A stretch of DNA of 8,346 nt from a bacterium. GTDB taxonomy: Bacteria; Verrucomicrobiota; Verrucomicrobiae; JAJYAR01. The notes under the pieces are model-generated. The model was given only the letters and a program-made list of their open reading frames with translations. It was not told the origin of the DNA and did not search any database. Both the position numbers and the translations under genes were made by a program. How positions within the stretch are numbered: the first letter of the stretch is position 1; the number at the start of each line of letters is the position of its first letter. Shown in pieces: positions 5,946-8,346 of this stretch. The stretch lies in the NCBI GenBank assembly GCA_021779435.1, contig JAJYAR010000093.1, forward strand, positions 1 through 8,346. The letters run 5' to 3'.

Positions 5946-5950
5946 AGGTC

Positions 5951-5968
5951 GTCGCCTTCCGAAGCGAC
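5951..5968. promoter_or_regulatory. Short inverted repeat upstream of the glycosidase gene
   Basis: GTCGC and GCGAC flank CTTCCGAA, in which TTC and GAA also pair, giving an almost continuous dyad 76 bp before the ATG of the glycosidase. It could be an operator half-site pair or the stem of a decayed repeat. The rest of 5969-6044 shows no clear -35/-10 pair and no Shine-Dalgarno sequence. Confidence 0.25.
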
Positions 5969-6044
5969 CAGGGCATCCTCTTGGGTGCGGTTTGCGTCTG
6001 GCTTGGGAACGGACACAACCTGCCCACCAACCCCTTGCCGTATC

Positions 6045-8346
6045 ATGTCGAGACGTACCTGCTCCCGCCGTTCTTTCGTCACTCGCGTTGTGCTTCTCTC
6101 GGCCGCCGTTTTCGGAAACGCGGCTTCAAGTTCCGGTTTCGAGAGTTCCAAGCGCGTTGATTACGAACTCTTCCGGGAGCCGCCGCGCGAGTACCGGCAG
6201 CAGGCGTGGCTGACGTACAACCTCTCCCGTGCCACCGAGGAGAACATGACGGCGCAGATCAAGAAGTGGGCGGCCGACGACAAGGCGGGCGGCTTCTATC
6301 TCGGGATGGGCGGCGGGAGCACCACCGGTCTCTCGGCCGAGTACCTGCAGGGAGCCGGTCGCAAGGAGAATGCCGCCGGAATCGCTTTTCTCAGTGAGGA
6401 ATACTTCGCCCTTTACGCGAAGATCATCGAGGCGGGAAAGCAGGCCGGCATCCCGCCGATCGTGTTCTACGACGAGTGGGGCTACCCGAGCGGCATTGCC
6501 GGCGGATTTCTGTATTCGAAGTACCCGCAGTTCGCGGCGAAGAGCCTCGAGAAGGTCGAACGCGATCTGAAAGGACCGGCTTCGGCCACGCTGGAGGTTC
6601 CCGCCGGGATCACATTGGGCGCGGTCCGCATGAACCTCGCCACCCGTGAGCTCGTGGACATCAGCAGGGAGCTGGCGGCCGATGGACGCCAACTCCCGGC
6701 CACCGTGCCGGCAGGCGATTGGAAGGTGATGGCGTTCTACCTCAACACCAGGGCCTCGCTCGGCCAGGGCAACAAGAGCGGGTACGTGGACTACCTGGAG
6801 CCGGAGGCCGTGCGGGCCTACATCGATCTCGTGTACCAGTCCCACTACGACCACCTGAAGCCGTACTTCGGAACCGTGCTCAAGATCACGCACTACGACG
6901 AGCCGGCGATGCATCTGGCTCGGGGCCAGACGTGGACGCCGAAGTTCAACGAATACTTCGAGAAGGCGAACGGGTACAACCCGATGAAGTACTATCCGGC
7001 GCTGTGGTACGACATCGGGCCGGACACGGTGGCGGTCCGCAATGCGCTTTGGGGCTTCCGCGCGAAACTGTATGCCGAGAGCTACATCAGGCAGCTCGAT
7101 GACTGGTGCCGGGCCCACGGGATCATGCTCAGCGGCCACATGGACCAGGAGGAGATCGCGAACCCGGTGGGCGTGAACGGTGATCTGATGAAGGTGTTCC
7201 AGTTCCAGCAGGTTCCCGCGATCGATGACATCTGGTGGTGGGGACGGACGAACCGCGCGTACAAGATCATCAGCTCGGCGGCGGTGAACTGGGACAAGCC
7301 GCTCGTCATGGCCGAGACGTACGCGGCGTACCGCGAGATGAGCAACGACCTCGTGTATCAGGTCGCCATGGACCAGGCGGCGATGGGGACCAGCTTCCAG
7401 GTCGGCGCGCTCCCCCGTGACAAGACGCCGGAGAGCGACCGGTTCATCGGACGTGTCTCCTACCTGCTGCAGCACGGCCGGCACGTCGCCGAGATCGCGG
7501 TATTGTATCCGATCGAGACCCTGCAGGGTGAATTCCGCTTCGGCAACTGGAACGCCGGCAATGGCAACGACGCCGTCGCGTGGGCACGCGAAGGCGGCAC
7601 CGCCGGCTCCTCGGATTACATGGAACTCGGCGAGACACTGTTCCGCGGACTGCGGCGCGACTTCACGTTCCTTCATCCCGAGGCGCTGCTCGAGCGCTGC
7701 GCGGTCGAGGGCCGTCAGCTCGTGCTGAAGAATCAGGTGAACCGGCAGAACTACGACGTGCTGTTCGTGCCGGGTGTGCAGACGCTTTCGATTCCGGTCG
7801 CGCGCAGGATCCGGGACTTCTGGGCTGCCGGCGGCACCGTCATCGCAACGGGCCGGATTCCCGACCGCTCGGCCGAACGTGGCGGCGACGCCGAGCTCTG
7901 CGCGCTCATGGCGGAAGTCTTCGGCGTGTCGGCGGACGGCCCCGTCACGGCAAAGCTGGACCGCAGGACCGATGATTTTCTCGTGTTTTTCGACAATGCC
8001 GGTCCGGCAGGCGGGCGGGCGTACTTCGTCCCGAAGTGGAAGGACACCCTGCTGCTGGAACTGCTGAATCGGGCGACTCCGGTACCGGATGTGGCGATCA
8101 AGCTCGCCCCGTCGCCGGTCGTCCTTGGGCGCGGTTACGCTGGCTCGCTGACCTGCCTCCACAAGGAAAAGGACGGGCGTGAGCTCTATTTCTTCGCGAA
8201 CTCACGTCACGAGCCGGTCGATACGCAGGTCACGCTGCGCGGCCACCGGAAGCTTGCGCTCTGGGATCCCCACACGGGTGAGCGTCGTCCAGTGGAGGCC
8301 GCCTATGCCGAGGCCGCGGCGCAGCAGGTGACGACAGTGCCGTTGG
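6045..8346 (+). CDS. Secreted glycoside hydrolase-like protein, GH106-like (3' partial, 767 codons visible)
   Basis: This is probably an exported enzyme acting on a plant- or algal-type polysaccharide; the substrate is not determinable here. Residues 1-27 form a signal peptide: a basic start, a twin-arginine motif SRRSFV (7-12), a modest hydrophobic run VVLLSAAVFG and a small-residue cleavage zone near GNAAS. The catalytic part looks like a barrel of the GH106-like group: TYNLSRATEEN with an alternating helix-strand pattern, FYDEWGYPSGIAGG (141-154), THYDEPAMH (282-290; D285 and E286 are acid/base candidates), SGHMDQEE (363-370) and MAETYAAY (422-429; E424). A flavodoxin- or amidotransferase-like segment follows (YDVLFVPG from 570, GGTVIATG from 596), then a beta region with YFFANSRHEPV and LALWDPHTGE (737-746). 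The start was chosen because it places the signal peptide correctly; a GTG at 5985 is an in-frame alternative. Family assignment is by motif memory and could be a related, unclassified glycosidase group. Confidence 0.8.
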   Translation, partial: MSRRTCSRRSFVTRVVLLSAAVFGNAASSSGFESSKRVDYELFREPPREYRQQAWLTYNLSRATEENMTAQIKKWAADDKAGGFYLGMGGGSTTGLSAEYLQGAGRKENAAGIAFLSEEYFALYAKIIEAGKQAGIPPIVFYDEWGYPSGIAGGFLYSKYPQFAAKSLEKVERDLKGPASATLEVPAGITLGAVRMNLATRELVDISRELAADGRQLPATVPAGDWKVMAFYLNTRASLGQGNKSGYVDYLEPEAVRAYIDLVYQSHYDHLKPYFGTVLKITHYDEPAMHLARGQTWTPKFNEYFEKANGYNPMKYYPALWYDIGPDTVAVRNALWGFRAKLYAESYIRQLDDWCRAHGIMLSGHMDQEEIANPVGVNGDLMKVFQFQQVPAIDDIWWWGRTNRAYKIISSAAVNWDKPLVMAETYAAYREMSNDLVYQVAMDQAAMGTSFQVGALPRDKTPESDRFIGRVSYLLQHGRHVAEIAVLYPIETLQGEFRFGNWNAGNGNDAVAWAREGGTAGSSDYMELGETLFRGLRRDFTFLHPEALLERCAVEGRQLVLKNQVNRQNYDVLFVPGVQTLSIPVARRIRDFWAAGGTVIATGRIPDRSAERGGDAELCALMAEVFGVSADGPVTAKLDRRTDDFLVFFDNAGPAGGRAYFVPKWKDTLLLELLNRATPVPDVAIKLAPSPVVLGRGYAGSLTCLHKEKDGRELYFFANSRHEPVDTQVTLRGHRKLALWDPHTGERRPVEAAYAEAAAQQVTTVPL

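Larger units (their letters stand above)
5663..5946 (+). repeat. Tandem array of a 128-bp unit, 2.2 copies, each with three REP-like hairpins
   Basis: Unit 1 is 5663-5790, unit 2 is 5791-5918, and a truncated third copy is 5919-5946. Units 1 and 2 differ at two positions that I can find: T5716 against C5844, and A5790 against G5918. Each full unit holds hairpin A (minus), hairpin B (plus) and hairpin C (minus), joined by linkers that contain GGCATGCGAAC and GCTTGGTTCAC. The third copy stops just after hairpin A and has a C-to-T change and a lost loop base. Near-identity points to a recent duplication by unequal exchange or slippage. The array begins 14 nt after the stop of the long Hsp70. Confidence 0.93.

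Noticed and set aside
5663..5946. A CRISPR array
   Set aside because: The 128-bp unit is too long, the copies are contiguous without unique spacers, and no cas gene is present.
6041..6046. TATCAT as a -10 box for the glycosidase gene
   Set aside because: It overlaps the start codon and has no -35 partner at a suitable distance.
6072..6083. TTCGTCACTCG shared between the heptad tract at 385-395 and the glycosidase signal-peptide codons
   Set aside because: The match is only 11 bp, is not part of a heptad run at the second site, and is explained by coding of SFVTR.
5743..6213. A 156-codon plus-strand open frame across the repeat array
   Set aside because: Most of it is translated repeat sequence and it overlaps the signal-peptide region of the glycosidase in another frame.

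Overview
The window reads as high-GC bacterial DNA with every recognisable gene on the + strand. The organism is probably a Verrucomicrobiota member of Opitutaceae type. That is inference from the style of the intergenic repeats (GTAG-footed hairpins, heptad runs, CCACAGAG and TTTCGTG inverted repeats), from starts that lack a Shine-Dalgarno sequence, and from a Tat-type signal on a large carbohydrate-active enzyme. No marker gene fixes the taxonomy.

Layout. Positions 3-179 hold the last 58 codons of a protein that looks like the C-terminus of the DUF2760 family. A 218-bp spacer of one REP-like hairpin and three heptad-period tracts leads to a 614-aa divergent Hsp70 (398-2242). A 553-bp spacer follows, with a two-hairpin BIME-like element, a CCACAGAG inverted-repeat element, a weak sigma-54-like motif and a long hairpin that ends 5 nt before the next start codon. 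A second Hsp70 of 950 aa (2796-5648) has the same core plus a C-terminal DUF3731-type extension. After it lies an array of 128-bp tandem units, each with three hairpins (5663-5946). Last is a secreted glycoside hydrolase-like protein, GH106-like at best, from 6045 and still open at the window end.

How the genes fit together. DUF2760, a short Hsp70 and an Hsp70 with DUF3731 form a recurring gene neighbourhood that, to my knowledge, has no assigned function. This is the most likely under-described system here. Both Hsp70s keep the nucleotide-binding motifs and a beta-type substrate domain but lack the usual DnaK lid and tail, and no J-protein or GrpE gene is visible. The glycosidase is separated by the tandem array and probably belongs to another transcription unit.

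The strongest non-coding signal is the REP family. A GTAG tetranucleotide sits at the foot of 8-bp stems, and related stems differ by paired compensatory changes, so hairpin form seems to be what is conserved. The first such element lies 18-33 bp after each of the three stop codons.
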